In this document: piece after piece, positions 44,392-52,842 of the stretch
Layout of the letters: the number at the start of each line of letters is the position of its first letter
Position numbering within the stretch: the first letter of the stretch is position 1
DNA from: Pelomonas sp. BJYL3
GTDB lineage: Bacteria; Pseudomonadota; Gammaproteobacteria; Burkholderiales; Burkholderiaceae_C
Direction of reading: 5' to 3'
Assembly: GCF_027257975.1 (NCBI RefSeq)
Contig: NZ_JANZKX010000001.1
Location: 186,001 to 250,000, forward strand
Length of the DNA: 64,000 nucleotides
The notes under the pieces: generated by a model
The model's input: only the letters and a program-made list of their open reading frames with translations
Told to the model about the DNA's origin: nothing
The model's database searches: none
Position numbers and translations under genes: made by a program

Positions 44392-45314
44392 GCGTCAGCT
44401 TGCACCTTGTCATTCACATCGGGATGCTGAGCTTGCTGCGGCACCAGGGCCTCGGGCTCAGCGGGGAAGGCGGCGACTTCGGTCACCACCTCGGCGGCGT
44501 CACCGGGGACGCCTTCTTCTGCTTGCACTGCTTGTTCGTCTGATTCAATCGCTTCGGCCAGGACCTCGGGCCCGTCGGCAGACTCGGGCAGCGGCCGTTC
44601 GGCCGCGGCCTGCGCCTCGTCCGCCGGCACGCCTGCCCCAGCCTCGGACGGAGCCTCTTCCAGGGCATCCGAGGCTCCAGCCTCGGACGGCATCGGTGCC
44701 AGGCCAGCCTCCGGATCGGCCCCCGCCCCCTGCGGGGCCGGCTCCGACTCCAGCAGCGAACCCTGCCCTTCCAGCGCCTCCGCCAGGGCCGCGCCGGGCT
44801 CGCCGGCCGCCTCCAGGGCGGGCAGCTGGGACAGGCTTTCCAGCCCCAGGTCGTCCAGGAACTGCTGCGTGGTGGCATACAGCGCTGGTCGGCCCGGCGC
44901 CTCACGGTGGCCCACCACCTCGATCCAGTTGCGGTCTTCCAGCTGCTTGACGATCTGCGTGGACACCACGACGCCGCGGATGTCCTCGATGTCGCCGCGC
45001 GTCACCGGTTGACGATAGGCAATGATGGCCAGGGTCTCCATCACCGCCCGCGAATAACGCTGCGGCTTCTCCGGATGCATGCGATCCAGGAACTCGCGCA
45101 TCTCGGGCCTGCTCTGGAAGCGCCAGCCGCTGGCAATGGCCACCAGCTCGACGCCGCGGCCCTCCCAATCGCGGGCCAGCTCGTCCAGCAGCATGCGCAG
45201 GCTGTCCGCGCCGATCTCGTCGGCGAAGAGGCTGCGCAGATCCTTGATCGTGAGGGGCTGCTGCGCACAGATGAGCGCGGTCTCCAGGACTCGCTTGGCT
45301 TCCTGCGTGTTCAT
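44388..45314 (-). CDS. scpB: Segregation and condensation protein B, with acidic C-terminal extension
   Basis: A subunit of the SMC-ScpAB condensin complex. The 308-residue protein begins [20 protein letters not shown] at the ATG at 45314. The two winged-helix domains cover about residues 1-165 ([40 protein letters not shown]). The remaining 140 residues are Glu/Ala/Pro-rich and acidic, unlike the compact ScpB of Gram-positives. Overlap with rluB by 4 nt is the standard scpB-rluB coupling. No good Shine-Dalgarno is seen before the ATG. Confidence 0.92.
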   Translation of the reverse strand: MNTQEAKRVLETALICAQQPLTIKDLRSLFADEIGADSLRMLLDELARDWEGRGVELVAIASGWRFQSRPEMREFLDRMHPEKPQRYSRAVMETLAIIAYRQPVTRGDIEDIRGVVVSTQIVKQLEDRNWIEVVGHREAPGRPALYATTQQFLDDLGLESLSQLPALEAAGEPGAALAEALEGQGSLLESEPAPQGAGADPEAGLAPMPSEAGASDALEEAPSEAGAGVPADEAQAAAERPLPESADGPEVLAEAIESDEQAVQAEEGVPGDAAEVVTEVAAFPAEPEALVPQQAQHPDVNDKVQADA

Positions 45315-45689
45315 CGCGTGTGTCGGCAGCACCTGCTCATCGAGCCGGCCATGGTGTTCAACAGTGTTCTAACGGAGGGCCTGGGGCCCGGGGGCAAACA
45401 TCAGCTCATGCCGCTGTAGCAGGTCCCGGATGTGCGGCAGGCGGTGCGCGGCGGCGAAGGCCGCCTCCACATCTGGCGCATTCAGGAACATGGTCAGTCC
45501 AGCAACTCGGACGGCGAAACTCTCTCTCGCCCTCAGGCGCCGATCGCCCCTCACGGACGATCACCAGCCACCTGCTCGAAATGGGTCAGACCCTACCGGA
45601 TCCCGCGCATTGCCCTGCAAGGCGCCGGACCGAGGGCTGTTCACCCAAGCTCTGCGCGCACATTGTACCCTGCCCGCCGCACCTGCCCC
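45315..45689. other. Gene-poor stretch between rluD and scpB
   Basis: 375 nt with no convincing gene. A 61-codon minus-strand ORF (45554 to 45369; contains LQRHELMFAPGPQALR) has weaker third-position GC bias than its neighbours and no recognisable family, so it may be a decayed remnant or chance. In many Burkholderiales a pgeF-type gene follows rluD; none is present here. The region must also contain the scpB-rluB promoter, which I could not locate. Confidence 0.4.
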
Positions 45690-46730
45690 TCAGAGAGCCG
45701 GCGCAGGGAATCCCGCACGCTGCCAGGCCTGGGCAAGATCCGCAGGCAGCGGCGCCAGGAGGACCATCGCCGCCCCCGTCATGGGATGCTCGAAACTCAG
45801 CTTGGCCGCGTGCAGCGCCTGGCGCTCCAGGCCCAGGGCGGGCGCGCCGCCGTACAAGGCATCGGCCACCAGGGCATAGCCCTTCCAGGACAGGTGGACG
45901 CGGATCTGATGGGTGCGGCCGGTATGCAGCACGCAGTGCACCGCGCTCATCCAGGGCGAGTCTGGCGTGTGGGCCAGCGGGAAGACATCGGTCTGCGCCG
46001 GCTTGCCGCCGGGCACCACCGCCATCTTGACGCGCGATGCCGGGTCTCGCCGCATCGGCGCATCGACGTGCAGCGGCGCGGTCAGGCGACCGTGGCACAG
46101 GGCCAGGTACTCGCGATGCACCTGGCGGTCGGCGATCATGCGGGACAGCGCGACAGTCGCCTCCAGCGTCTTGCCCACGACCATCAGGCCCGAGGTGTCC
46201 TTGTCGAGCCGGTGGACGATGCCCGCGCGCGGCAGCTGCGCCGCCTGGGCGTGGTGTGCCAGCAGGCCGTTCATCAGCGTGCCGGACCAGTTGCCCGGCG
46301 CCGGGTGCACGACCAGGCCCACCGGCTTGTTGACGACCATCAGGTGCGCATCCTCGTACAGGATGTCCAGCGCCATGGGCTCGGCGCGGAAGGCCTGGCT
46401 TTCCTCGGTGGGCTGAAGCTCCACACGCACCCGCTGGCCCGCCAGCACCTTGCGCGAGGCCGTGTTCTGCACCTGGCCCTGCACACTCACCAGCCCGCGC
46501 TCGATCAGGCCCTGCAGATGGCTGCGCGAGAACTCCGGCGCCATGCCGACGACGAATTTGTCCAGCCGCTGCCCCTGAGCCTCGCGCTCCACGCGCGACT
46601 CACGGACCTCCACCTCCGAGGCGCCCGCATCCTCCGGCGCATCGCCCTCAGGATCGAGGGCATCGATACCGGGTTCGATGCCGGGTTCGATACCGGGCGT
46701 GGCTTTCAGGTCCACCAAAGCCTGAACCAT
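45690..46730 (-). CDS. rluD: 23S rRNA pseudouridine synthase RluD
   Basis: Makes pseudouridines 1911, 1915 and 1917 in helix 69 of 23S rRNA, needed for normal ribosome assembly. The 346-residue protein has an N-terminal S4 domain (GQRLDKFVVGMAPEFSRSHL), IVHRLDKDTSGLMVV with the catalytic Asp, and HQIRVHLSWKGYALVADALY. The first 45 residues are a variable acidic lead-in containing three PGI(E/D) units encoded by 12-bp tandem repeats. GGAG lies 9 nt before the ATG at 46730. It is divergent from bamD, as in E. coli. Confidence 0.95.
   Translation of the reverse strand: MVQALVDLKATPGIEPGIEPGIDALDPEGDAPEDAGASEVEVRESRVEREAQGQRLDKFVVGMAPEFSRSHLQGLIERGLVSVQGQVQNTASRKVLAGQRVRVELQPTEESQAFRAEPMALDILYEDAHLMVVNKPVGLVVHPAPGNWSGTLMNGLLAHHAQAAQLPRAGIVHRLDKDTSGLMVVGKTLEATVALSRMIADRQVHREYLALCHGRLTAPLHVDAPMRRDPASRVKMAVVPGGKPAQTDVFPLAHTPDSPWMSAVHCVLHTGRTHQIRVHLSWKGYALVADALYGGAPALGLERQALHAAKLSFEHPMTGAAMVLLAPLPADLAQAWQRAGFPAPAL
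46664..46699. repeat. Three 12-bp tandem repeats in rluD
   Basis: CGATACCGGGTT, CGATGCCGGGTT and CGATACCGGGCG follow each other at 46664, 46676 and 46688. They encode a PGIE/PGID tetrapeptide repeat in the variable N-terminus of RluD. Copy number could change by slippage without breaking the frame. Confidence 0.8.
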
Positions 46731-46735
46731 ATAAT
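46730..46735 (+). promoter_or_regulatory. -10 element for bamD
   Basis: A perfect TATAAT lies 51 nt before the bamD ATG, overlapping the rluD start codon on the other strand. No good -35 was found 16-18 nt upstream; TTTCAG is 20 nt away. Confidence 0.45.
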
Positions 46736-46786
46736 CGGCGCTCCTTTTTCAGATGGGCTGGCGCCTGAGCGCCTGGCCAATGGACC

Positions 46787-47665
46787 ATGATGGATTTCCT
46801 GGGGAAGCGTCACCCGACGCAGAGCGGTTCCGTGCCTGTGCTGTCCGCGGACAGGCCCGCCCGTCGGCTCAACGCCGTGCCCGCCCGAGTGCTGGCGGGC
46901 AGCCTGGTGCTGGCCCTGGCCGCCTGCTCGTCCCCCTTCAAGGAGGATCCCAATTCACAGGCCAGCCTGGACAAATTGTACTCAGAGGCCAAGGACGACC
47001 TGGCCAACGGCGGCTACGACCGGGCCATCAAGGGCCTGGAAAAGATCGAGGGCCGTGCGGCCGGTACGGTACTCGCCCAGCAGGCGCAGCTGGACATCGC
47101 CTGGGCCTACTACAAGAGCGGCGAGCGGGCCCAGGCCATCAGTGCCCTGGACCGCTTCATCAAGCTCAATCCCTCCAGCCCGGCCATGGACTACGCCCTC
47201 TACATGAAGGGCACCGTCAACTTCAACGAGGACATGGGCCTCTTCGGCCGTCTGGCCAGCCAGGACGTGGCCGAGCGTGACCAGCAAGCCTCGCGTGATG
47301 CGCTGCTGGCCTTCCGCCAGCTGGTCGAGCAGTTCCCGGACTCGAAGTACGCCGAGGACGCGGCCGTCCGCGTCGACTTCATCACCAACACCCTGGCAGC
47401 CTACGAGGTCCACGTTGCGCGCTACTACTTCAACCGCGGCGCCTATGTGGCCGCGGCCAACCGCGCCCAATCCGCGGTCAAGGAGTTCGAGACGGCCCCC
47501 GCCGCCGAGGAGGCGCTGTCCATCATGGTCCGCAGCTACGAGCAGCTGGGCCTGCCCAAGCTGCGTGACGACGCCGAGCGCGTGCTGCGCAAGAGCTTCC
47601 CGCAGAGCCAGTACCTGGCCGGCAACGAGCGCGCGGCCAAGAAGCCCTGGTGGAAGCTCTGGTAA
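46787..47665 (+). CDS. bamD: BAM complex lipoprotein BamD
   Basis: The essential lipoprotein of the BAM machinery (formerly ComL). The 292-residue protein has the lipobox LAAC at Cys 47, preceded by a long n-region of about 30 residues; a GTG start at Val 31 would give a more usual signal peptide. Five TPR repeats follow (LYSEAKDDLANGGYDRAIKG; LDIAWAYYKSGERAQAISAL; YALYMKGTVNFNEDMG; ARYYFNRGAYVAAANRAQ). It is divergent from rluD and followed by a strong terminator. Confidence 0.96.
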   Translation: MMDFLGKRHPTQSGSVPVLSADRPARRLNAVPARVLAGSLVLALAACSSPFKEDPNSQASLDKLYSEAKDDLANGGYDRAIKGLEKIEGRAAGTVLAQQAQLDIAWAYYKSGERAQAISALDRFIKLNPSSPAMDYALYMKGTVNFNEDMGLFGRLASQDVAERDQQASRDALLAFRQLVEQFPDSKYAEDAAVRVDFITNTLAAYEVHVARYYFNRGAYVAAANRAQSAVKEFETAPAAEEALSIMVRSYEQLGLPKLRDDAERVLRKSFPQSQYLAGNERAAKKPWWKLW

Positions 47666-47688
47666 CCCCCTGGACGCCCGCCCGCAAG

Positions 47689-47720
47689 GCGCATGCAGCG
47701 AAAGCCGCATGCGCTTTTTT
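47689..47720 (+). terminator. Intrinsic terminator of bamD
   Basis: GCGCATGC (47689-47696) pairs with GCATGCGC (47707-47714), extended by a GC/GC pair, and is followed by TTTTTT (47715-47720) on the plus strand. Confidence 0.85.
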
Positions 47721-47798
47721 CATGGCCGGAAGGCACGCTGGCTCAGCGCATGAGCCAGGGCTGACGCGGGCGCGGTGCGAGGCGCTACGCCGGCGGCT

Positions 47799-49847
47799 TC
47801 AGGACCCCGTCCAGGCCGCGACCAGCGCGGCAGGTCCACGCTCGGCGGCCAGGCCGCGCAGCCAGCTCAGCGCCTCGCCCTCGTTGGCCACCGGCGTCAT
47901 GGGCGGCAGGGCTGCGCGCAGCCGCCGGCCGTAGTTCATGCCGGCCATGCGTGGGTCGCAGACGACCAGCAGCCCCTTGTCCGTCTCCGTGCGGATCAGC
48001 CGTCCTCCGCCCTGCTTGAGCGCGATCGCGGCCTCGGCGATGAAGTAGTCGGCAAAGGCATTGCGGCCCTCGCGCTCCAGGCGCTGCACCCGTGCCTCCA
48101 CCAGCGGATCGTTGGGCGGCGGGAAGGGCAGTTTGTCGATCAGCACGCACTGCAGCGCATCGCCCGGCACGTCGATGCCCTCCCAGAAGCTGGCCGAGCC
48201 CACGAGCACCGCGCGGGGGTCTTCCATGAACTGCTGCAGCAGCATGCGCTTCGGGATGGCGCCCTGCACCAGCACCTTCAGCGGCGCCCCCAGGGCCTCC
48301 AGCTCGGTCTTCAGCGCATCGCCGATCACCTGCAGGGCGCGCAGCGTGGTGGTCAGCACGAAGCAGCGGCCTCCCAGCGCCTGCGCGCAGCGCGCGGCCA
48401 GCACGGCCACGCTGGCCGAGTGATGCGGCTCGGACGGCTTGGGGAAACCGCGCGGCACATAGAGCCGCGCGTGATTGGGGTAGTCGAAGGGGCTGCCCAC
48501 GCGCAGCACCCGCGCGTCCGTCAGCCCCGAGGACTCGGTGAACCAGCTCAGGCGCTCGTCGTCCCCCAGGGTGGCGGAGGTGAAGATCCAGGCCTTGGGC
48601 GAGTCCTTCAGCTGCTCCTGCATGGCCTCGCGGATGTCCAGGGGCGACTCCACCAGCCTTGCCTGGTGCGGGCTGATGTCGATCCAGCGCACCGCCCCCG
48701 GCGCCGGCTCCAGCGAGAAGGCATGGGCGCGCTCAGAAAGCTGCCGGGCGCGCTCGATCAGACGCAGGAAGTCCGGCGAGCCGTTCTCCACGGCGGCCAG
48801 CGCCTCGGCGGCCTCGTCGGCCGCGCAGGCAACCTCGGCCAGCGCGGCGGCGAAGCCCCCCTGCCCCGCCCGTTCGTTCCAGCGCAGCTTGATCAGGCCG
48901 CGCAGGTCCTTGAGCGGCCCGGCGCAGACCAGGCGCAACTCGCGTGCCGCCTTCTCCAGTTGGCCATGCAGGGACTGCCAGTCCATCGTGCCGCGCGCTT
49001 CGGTGAGCCCCAGGGCCAGCATGTCACGCGCAAAGTCGATCAGCTGCGAGGTGCCCAGGTTCTGGCCGAGGAACTGCACGCCGGCCTCGGTCAGCTGATG
49101 GGCTTCGTCGAACACGGCGACGTCGACGCTGGGCAGCAGCTCGGCCACGCCGCTGTCGCGCAAGGCCATGTCGGCGAAGAAGAGGTGGTGGTTGACGACG
49201 GCGATGTCGGCCTCCATGGCCTCACGCCTTGCCTTGACGACGAAGCACGAGCTCCACTGCGGGCATTCGCTGCCCAGGCAGTTCTCCCGCGTCGAACTGA
49301 CGATGGGGATGACGGGCGAGCGCTCGTCCAGACCGTCCAGCTCGGCGAAGTCACCGGTGCGCGTCTGCTGCGCCCAGCGCTCCACGCGTGCCAGGGCCAG
49401 CACGGAGCGGCGGTCGGGCAGCTCGGCGCCATGCCGCGCGTACTCGAGGCGATGCAGGCACAGATAGCTGCCGCGCCCCTTCAGCAGGGCGATGCGGGCC
49501 GGCACGGACAGCGCCGCGCACAGCCGCGGCAGGTCGCGCAGAAAGAGCTGGTCCTGCAGGCTCTTGGTCGCGGTGCTGATCAGGGCCCGCCCGCCGCTGA
49601 GCAAGGCGGGCACGAGGTAAGCGAAGGTCTTGCCCACGCCCGTGCCCGCCTCGACCACCAGGCTCTCCCGCCGCGCGATGGCACGGGCCACGGCCTGCGT
49701 CATGGCCAGCTGGGGCTCGCGGGGGCTGTAGCCGGCGTCGGCGCGCGACAGCGGACCGCCCTGGTCGAAGGCGGCCTGCACCCATTGCTCCAGCTCGCTG
49801 GGCGGGGTGGTGTCGGTGGCGGGGGTGTCCGGGTCCGGGGAGCTCAA
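47799..49847 (-). CDS. dinG: DinG/YoaA-type Fe-S DNA helicase (TTG start)
   Basis: A 682-residue superfamily 2 helicase of the XPD/DinG group, acting in DNA repair or replication-fork processing. It has Walker A EAGTGVGKTFAYLVP, DEAH box FDEAHQL, and helicase motifs near GSASFWEGIDVPGDALQC. Cys residues in GSYLCLHRLE, ENCLGSECPQ and WSSCFVV are suited to bind a [4Fe-4S] cluster. The only plausible start is the TTG at 49847, since no ATG or GTG occurs in frame upstream before a stop. DinG and YoaA are hard to separate by eye, so the symbol is tentative. Confidence 0.88.
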   Translation of the reverse strand: MSSPDPDTPATDTTPPSELEQWVQAAFDQGGPLSRADAGYSPREPQLAMTQAVARAIARRESLVVEAGTGVGKTFAYLVPALLSGGRALISTATKSLQDQLFLRDLPRLCAALSVPARIALLKGRGSYLCLHRLEYARHGAELPDRRSVLALARVERWAQQTRTGDFAELDGLDERSPVIPIVSSTRENCLGSECPQWSSCFVVKARREAMEADIAVVNHHLFFADMALRDSGVAELLPSVDVAVFDEAHQLTEAGVQFLGQNLGTSQLIDFARDMLALGLTEARGTMDWQSLHGQLEKAARELRLVCAGPLKDLRGLIKLRWNERAGQGGFAAALAEVACAADEAAEALAAVENGSPDFLRLIERARQLSERAHAFSLEPAPGAVRWIDISPHQARLVESPLDIREAMQEQLKDSPKAWIFTSATLGDDERLSWFTESSGLTDARVLRVGSPFDYPNHARLYVPRGFPKPSEPHHSASVAVLAARCAQALGGRCFVLTTTLRALQVIGDALKTELEALGAPLKVLVQGAIPKRMLLQQFMEDPRAVLVGSASFWEGIDVPGDALQCVLIDKLPFPPPNDPLVEARVQRLEREGRNAFADYFIAEAAIALKQGGGRLIRTETDKGLLVVCDPRMAGMNYGRRLRAALPPMTPVANEGEALSWLRGLAAERGPAALVAAWTGS

Positions 49848-49965
49848 GAGCGTGGCGTCGTCTGGGTCAGGCGCGGGGCCCGGGGCATGGGGAAGTGGTG
49901 AGGAGCGATGCTAACGAGACGGCAACTTCAGGTCCGCCTGGCATGACAGCAGGCCCGCGTGTCGC

Positions 49966-50169
49966 TCATGCCGGCTCGTCGGGCTCGCTGGCCTGTTCCA
50001 GGCGGGCAATCCGATCCTTCAGGGCCAGGCGGCGCTTCTTCAGGCGCTGCAGCTGCAGTTCATCCAGCGGCAGCATGCCCGAGGCGCGATCGATGAGACC
50101 GTCAAGATCCGCATGCTCCATCCGCAACTCGATCAATTGGCGTGACAGGGAGTGAAGATCTGCGTCCAT
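49966..50169 (-). CDS. DUF465 (YdcH-like) small coiled-coil protein
   Basis: A 67-residue charged helical protein: LSRQLIELRMEHADLDGLID, then LQRLKKRRLALKDRIARLEQ. This heptad pattern and the LKKRRLALKD motif define DUF465. Function is unknown. The ATG at 50169 is the natural start; longer in-frame sequence upstream is antisense to the phosphatase gene. It is divergent from the PP2C gene across a 100-nt gap. Confidence 0.85.
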   Translation of the reverse strand: MDADLHSLSRQLIELRMEHADLDGLIDRASGMLPLDELQLQRLKKRRLALKDRIARLEQASEPDEPA

Positions 50170-50269
50170 TTGTGGGGAACCCGGGGGGATGGGCCCGCGA
50201 ATCGCTTCCGAGGCGCCGGTCCGGCCTTCATTCCCGATTATAGTTTTGGGCAAACTCGCCTGAGACCGC

Positions 50270-51034
50270 ATGAGCCGCAACCCTGGATTTCGACTGAACG
50301 CCGCCACCGGCATCCACCGGGGTGACCGCACGTACCAGCAGGACCAGGTCCAGGTCATCAGCCACCCGCGCATTGCGGGCTGCGTGCTGGCCGTGCTGGC
50401 GGACGGCATGGGCGGCAAGAGCGGCGGGCGCAAGGCCGCCGACCAGGTCGTGCTGACGGCCCAGCAGCTCTTCGAGCGCTTCTCCCCGGAAGACGAGAAC
50501 CCGGCCGACCTGCTGCGCCAGATCGCCGACGAGGCCCACCTGATGATCAAGCTGACGGCCATCTCCGCCGAGGAGGAGCCGCACAGCACCATCGCCGCCT
50601 ACCTGATCACGCCGGACCGCCGCTGCCACTGGCTGCATACCGGCGATTCGCGCATCTACTTTTTCCGTGGCCCCAACATGCTCAAGCGCACGCTGGACCA
50701 CTCCTATGTCCAGCGCCTGGTCGACGAAGGCAAGATCAGCGAGAGCGAGGCCTCGACCCATCCGCAGTCCAATCTGTTGACCGGCTGCCTGGGCACCGTG
50801 CAGGACCCCACGCCCACGGGCGACGTCATCGGCCCGCTGGAGCCCGGCGACTGCCTGATGGCCTGCAGCGACGGCCTGTGGCACTACTTCAATCCGCGCG
50901 AACTGGGCACCGTGCTGCACAGCCTGCCTCCGCGCGAGGCCGCCGAGCTGCTGCTCAACAAGGCCCGGCAGCGGGCCCATGGCAGCGGGGACAACCTCTC
51001 CCTGGCCGTGGTCCGGATCGAACCCCTGGGCTGA
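50270..51034 (+). CDS. PP2C-family serine/threonine protein phosphatase
   Basis: A 254-residue PPM-type phosphatase. Metal-binding motifs are in order: RTYQQDQ (Asp 25; most relatives have NED here), VLADGMGG (45-49), HTGDSRIY, HSYVQRLVDEGKI, CSDGLW and GDNLSLAVV. It is cytoplasmic with no membrane segment. Stp1-like enzymes of this type reverse Hanks-type kinase phosphorylation, but no kinase gene is in the window. A related role in type VI secretion control (PppA) is possible, but no such genes are nearby. Confidence 0.9.
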   Translation: MSRNPGFRLNAATGIHRGDRTYQQDQVQVISHPRIAGCVLAVLADGMGGKSGGRKAADQVVLTAQQLFERFSPEDENPADLLRQIADEAHLMIKLTAISAEEEPHSTIAAYLITPDRRCHWLHTGDSRIYFFRGPNMLKRTLDHSYVQRLVDEGKISESEASTHPQSNLLTGCLGTVQDPTPTGDVIGPLEPGDCLMACSDGLWHYFNPRELGTVLHSLPPREAAELLLNKARQRAHGSGDNLSLAVVRIEPLG

Positions 51035-51040
51035 GGCCGT

Positions 51041-51664
51041 TCAGCGAGGCGCGGACGCCGCGCTCGGGGGCGGCAAGGGCGGCGCCAGCGGCTTGTGCAG
51101 GGCACGGTCCTGCAGGCGCTCCAGGGCCTCGCGGCGATGCGCCTCGGCCTTGCGGATGCGGCTCTGCTGGTCACGCGCCCGCTGCGCTGCGGCGGCTTCA
51201 TCCTGGCGCCGCAGCTTCTCCACATCGGGCACCGGGCGTGCCGGGCGCGAGGCCGCGGAGGCCGGCTGCGCCGCCTCGGCGCGAGGCAGCGGAGGCGCCG
51301 CCATCAGGGCTTCGCTGCGGCGCCTGGCCTCCAGCTGCGCCTGCTCCTGCGCCTTCTCGCGCAGGCGCTGGCGGCTCTCCGAGGCCCGCTGCTCGCGCTG
51401 GGCCAGGGACTCTGCCAGTTCCTCGTCCAGCAAGGGCTGCAGGGCCTGCTGGCGCGCGAGCCTGGCCTCCTGCTGGCAGGCGTTGACGGCGAAGCGGGCC
51501 AGGCAGTCCTGGACGGCCTGCTGGTAGCGCTGCTCGATCGCACTGCGGGCTGCACGGCGCTCATCCTCGCCACGCTCACCGGCACTGGCGGCCACGCCGC
51601 AGCAGGCCAGCCAGAGGGCCAGGGCCAGGCGGGTGAAGCGGCGTTGTCGGGCGGCGGGGCTCAT
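51041..51664 (-). CDS. Exported coiled-coil protein of unknown function
   Basis: 207 residues. A basic N-terminus and hydrophobic core (LALALWLACCGVAASAGE) form a Sec signal peptide, probably cleaved after ASA; the adjacent Cys pair is not a clear lipobox. The mature part has a DCLARFAVNACQQEA segment with two cysteines 10 apart. It then becomes a highly charged Arg/Gln/Glu/Ala coiled coil, with a Pro/Ala-rich break at about 120-145 and a Pro-rich end. I do not recognise the family. Its ATG overlaps the zapE stop by 4 nt, so it is cotranslated with zapE. Confidence 0.75.
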   Translation of the reverse strand: MSPAARQRRFTRLALALWLACCGVAASAGERGEDERRAARSAIEQRYQQAVQDCLARFAVNACQQEARLARQQALQPLLDEELAESLAQREQRASESRQRLREKAQEQAQLEARRRSEALMAAPPLPRAEAAQPASAASRPARPVPDVEKLRRQDEAAAAQRARDQQSRIRKAEAHRREALERLQDRALHKPLAPPLPPPSAASAPR

Positions 51665-52761
51665 GTCAGCGAAGTATCCACTTCCCGGCGCTCCAGCTCC
51701 AGGTACTCGCGCGATTGCATTTCCTGCAAGCGGGACACCGTGCGCGGGAACTCATGCGCCAGCGGGCCTTCGGTGTAGAGCTGCTCGGGCGGCACCGCGG
51801 CCGAGATGACCAGCTTGCAGCGGCGGTCATAGAGCACGTCCACCAGCCAGGTGAAGCGCCGCGCCTCGCTGGCCAGGCGCACCGGCATTTCGGGCACGCC
51901 GGACAGGATCAGGGTGTGGAAACGCGAGGCCAGCTCGAGGTAGTCGTTCTGCGAGCGCGGGCCGCCGCAGAGGGTCTGGAAGTCAAACCACACCACGCCG
52001 CCCGCACGGCGCCGTGAACGCAGCTCGCGGTGCTCGATGTGCAGCAGCGGGTCTTCGTCCTTGGCCTCGGCAAGGCTCTCGAAGGCATGCGTCAGCGCGG
52101 CATCGGCCTTGTCGTCCAGCGGGCAGTGGTAAAGCTCCACATGCTCCAGCGAGCGCTGGCGGTAGTCGGTGCCATGGTCGACGTTGATGACCTCCATCTT
52201 CTCCTTCAGCAGCTCGATGGCCGGCAGGATGCGGTCGCGGTGCAGGCCATTGGGATAGAGGCCGTCCGGATGGAAATTGGAGGTCGTGACGATGGACACG
52301 CGGTACTTGAACAGCGCGTCCAGCAGCCGGTGCAGGATCATCGCGTCCGTCACGTCGGCCACGTGGAATTCGTCGAAGCAGATCAGCCGGAAGCGTTTGG
52401 CGATGCGCTTGCCCAGCTCGTCCAGGGGATCGGCGATGCCCTTGAGGTCCTGCAGCTCGCGGTGCACCTCGCGCATGAATTCATGGAAGTGCAGGCGGGT
52501 CTTGCGCGTGAGCGGCACGGCCTGGAAGAAGCAGTCCATGAGGAAGCTCTTGCCACGCCCCACGCCGCCGTACATGTAGACGCCACGCGGAATGGGCGGG
52601 CGCACCAGCAGCTTGGTGACGGCATTGCTGCGGCGGGCCTTGTAGTCCGCCCATTCATCCTGGCAGCGCTGCAGGGCCGCGATGGCGCGCAACTGCGCGG
52701 GATCGGCCGTGAAGCCGCGTTCTGCCAGGGTCTGGTGGTAGAGCTCGGTGACGCTGCTCAT
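51661..52761 (-). CDS. zapE: Cell division ATPase ZapE (AFG1-like)
   Basis: A 366-residue AAA-type ATPase that in E. coli binds FtsZ and destabilises its bundles; eukaryotic homologues act in mitochondrial protein quality control. Walker A is GGVGRGKSFLMDCFF and Walker B FDEFHVADVTDAMIL. The arginine-finger region includes TSNFHPDGLYPNGLHRDRIL, and the C-terminus has VDVLYDRRCKLVISA. It lies downstream of lpdA, separated by a terminator. Confidence 0.93.
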   Translation of the reverse strand: MSSVTELYHQTLAERGFTADPAQLRAIAALQRCQDEWADYKARRSNAVTKLLVRPPIPRGVYMYGGVGRGKSFLMDCFFQAVPLTRKTRLHFHEFMREVHRELQDLKGIADPLDELGKRIAKRFRLICFDEFHVADVTDAMILHRLLDALFKYRVSIVTTSNFHPDGLYPNGLHRDRILPAIELLKEKMEVINVDHGTDYRQRSLEHVELYHCPLDDKADAALTHAFESLAEAKDEDPLLHIEHRELRSRRRAGGVVWFDFQTLCGGPRSQNDYLELASRFHTLILSGVPEMPVRLASEARRFTWLVDVLYDRRCKLVISAAVPPEQLYTEGPLAHEFPRTVSRLQEMQSREYLELERREVDTSLT

Positions 52762-52793
52762 GGGGCCTCAGGCTGTTCCTCGTGACATCGTGA

Positions 52794-52819
52794 AAAGGGG
52801 CGACCGAGGCCGCCCCTTT
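52794..52819 (-). terminator. Intrinsic terminator after lpdA
   Basis: AAAGGGGCG (52794-52802) and CGCCCCTTT (52811-52819) form a 9-bp stem with an 8-nt loop. On the minus strand the stem runs into TTTT. It ends the odhA-odhB-lpdA transcript before zapE. Confidence 0.75.
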
Positions 52820-52842
52820 GAACCCGTGACTTCCGATCGGGA

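Noticed and set aside
45306-45360. Possible 13-codon leader ORF ([13 protein letters not shown]) overlapping the scpB start
   Set aside because: No Shine-Dalgarno before it, no terminator or attenuator after it, and scpB is not an amino-acid biosynthesis gene.
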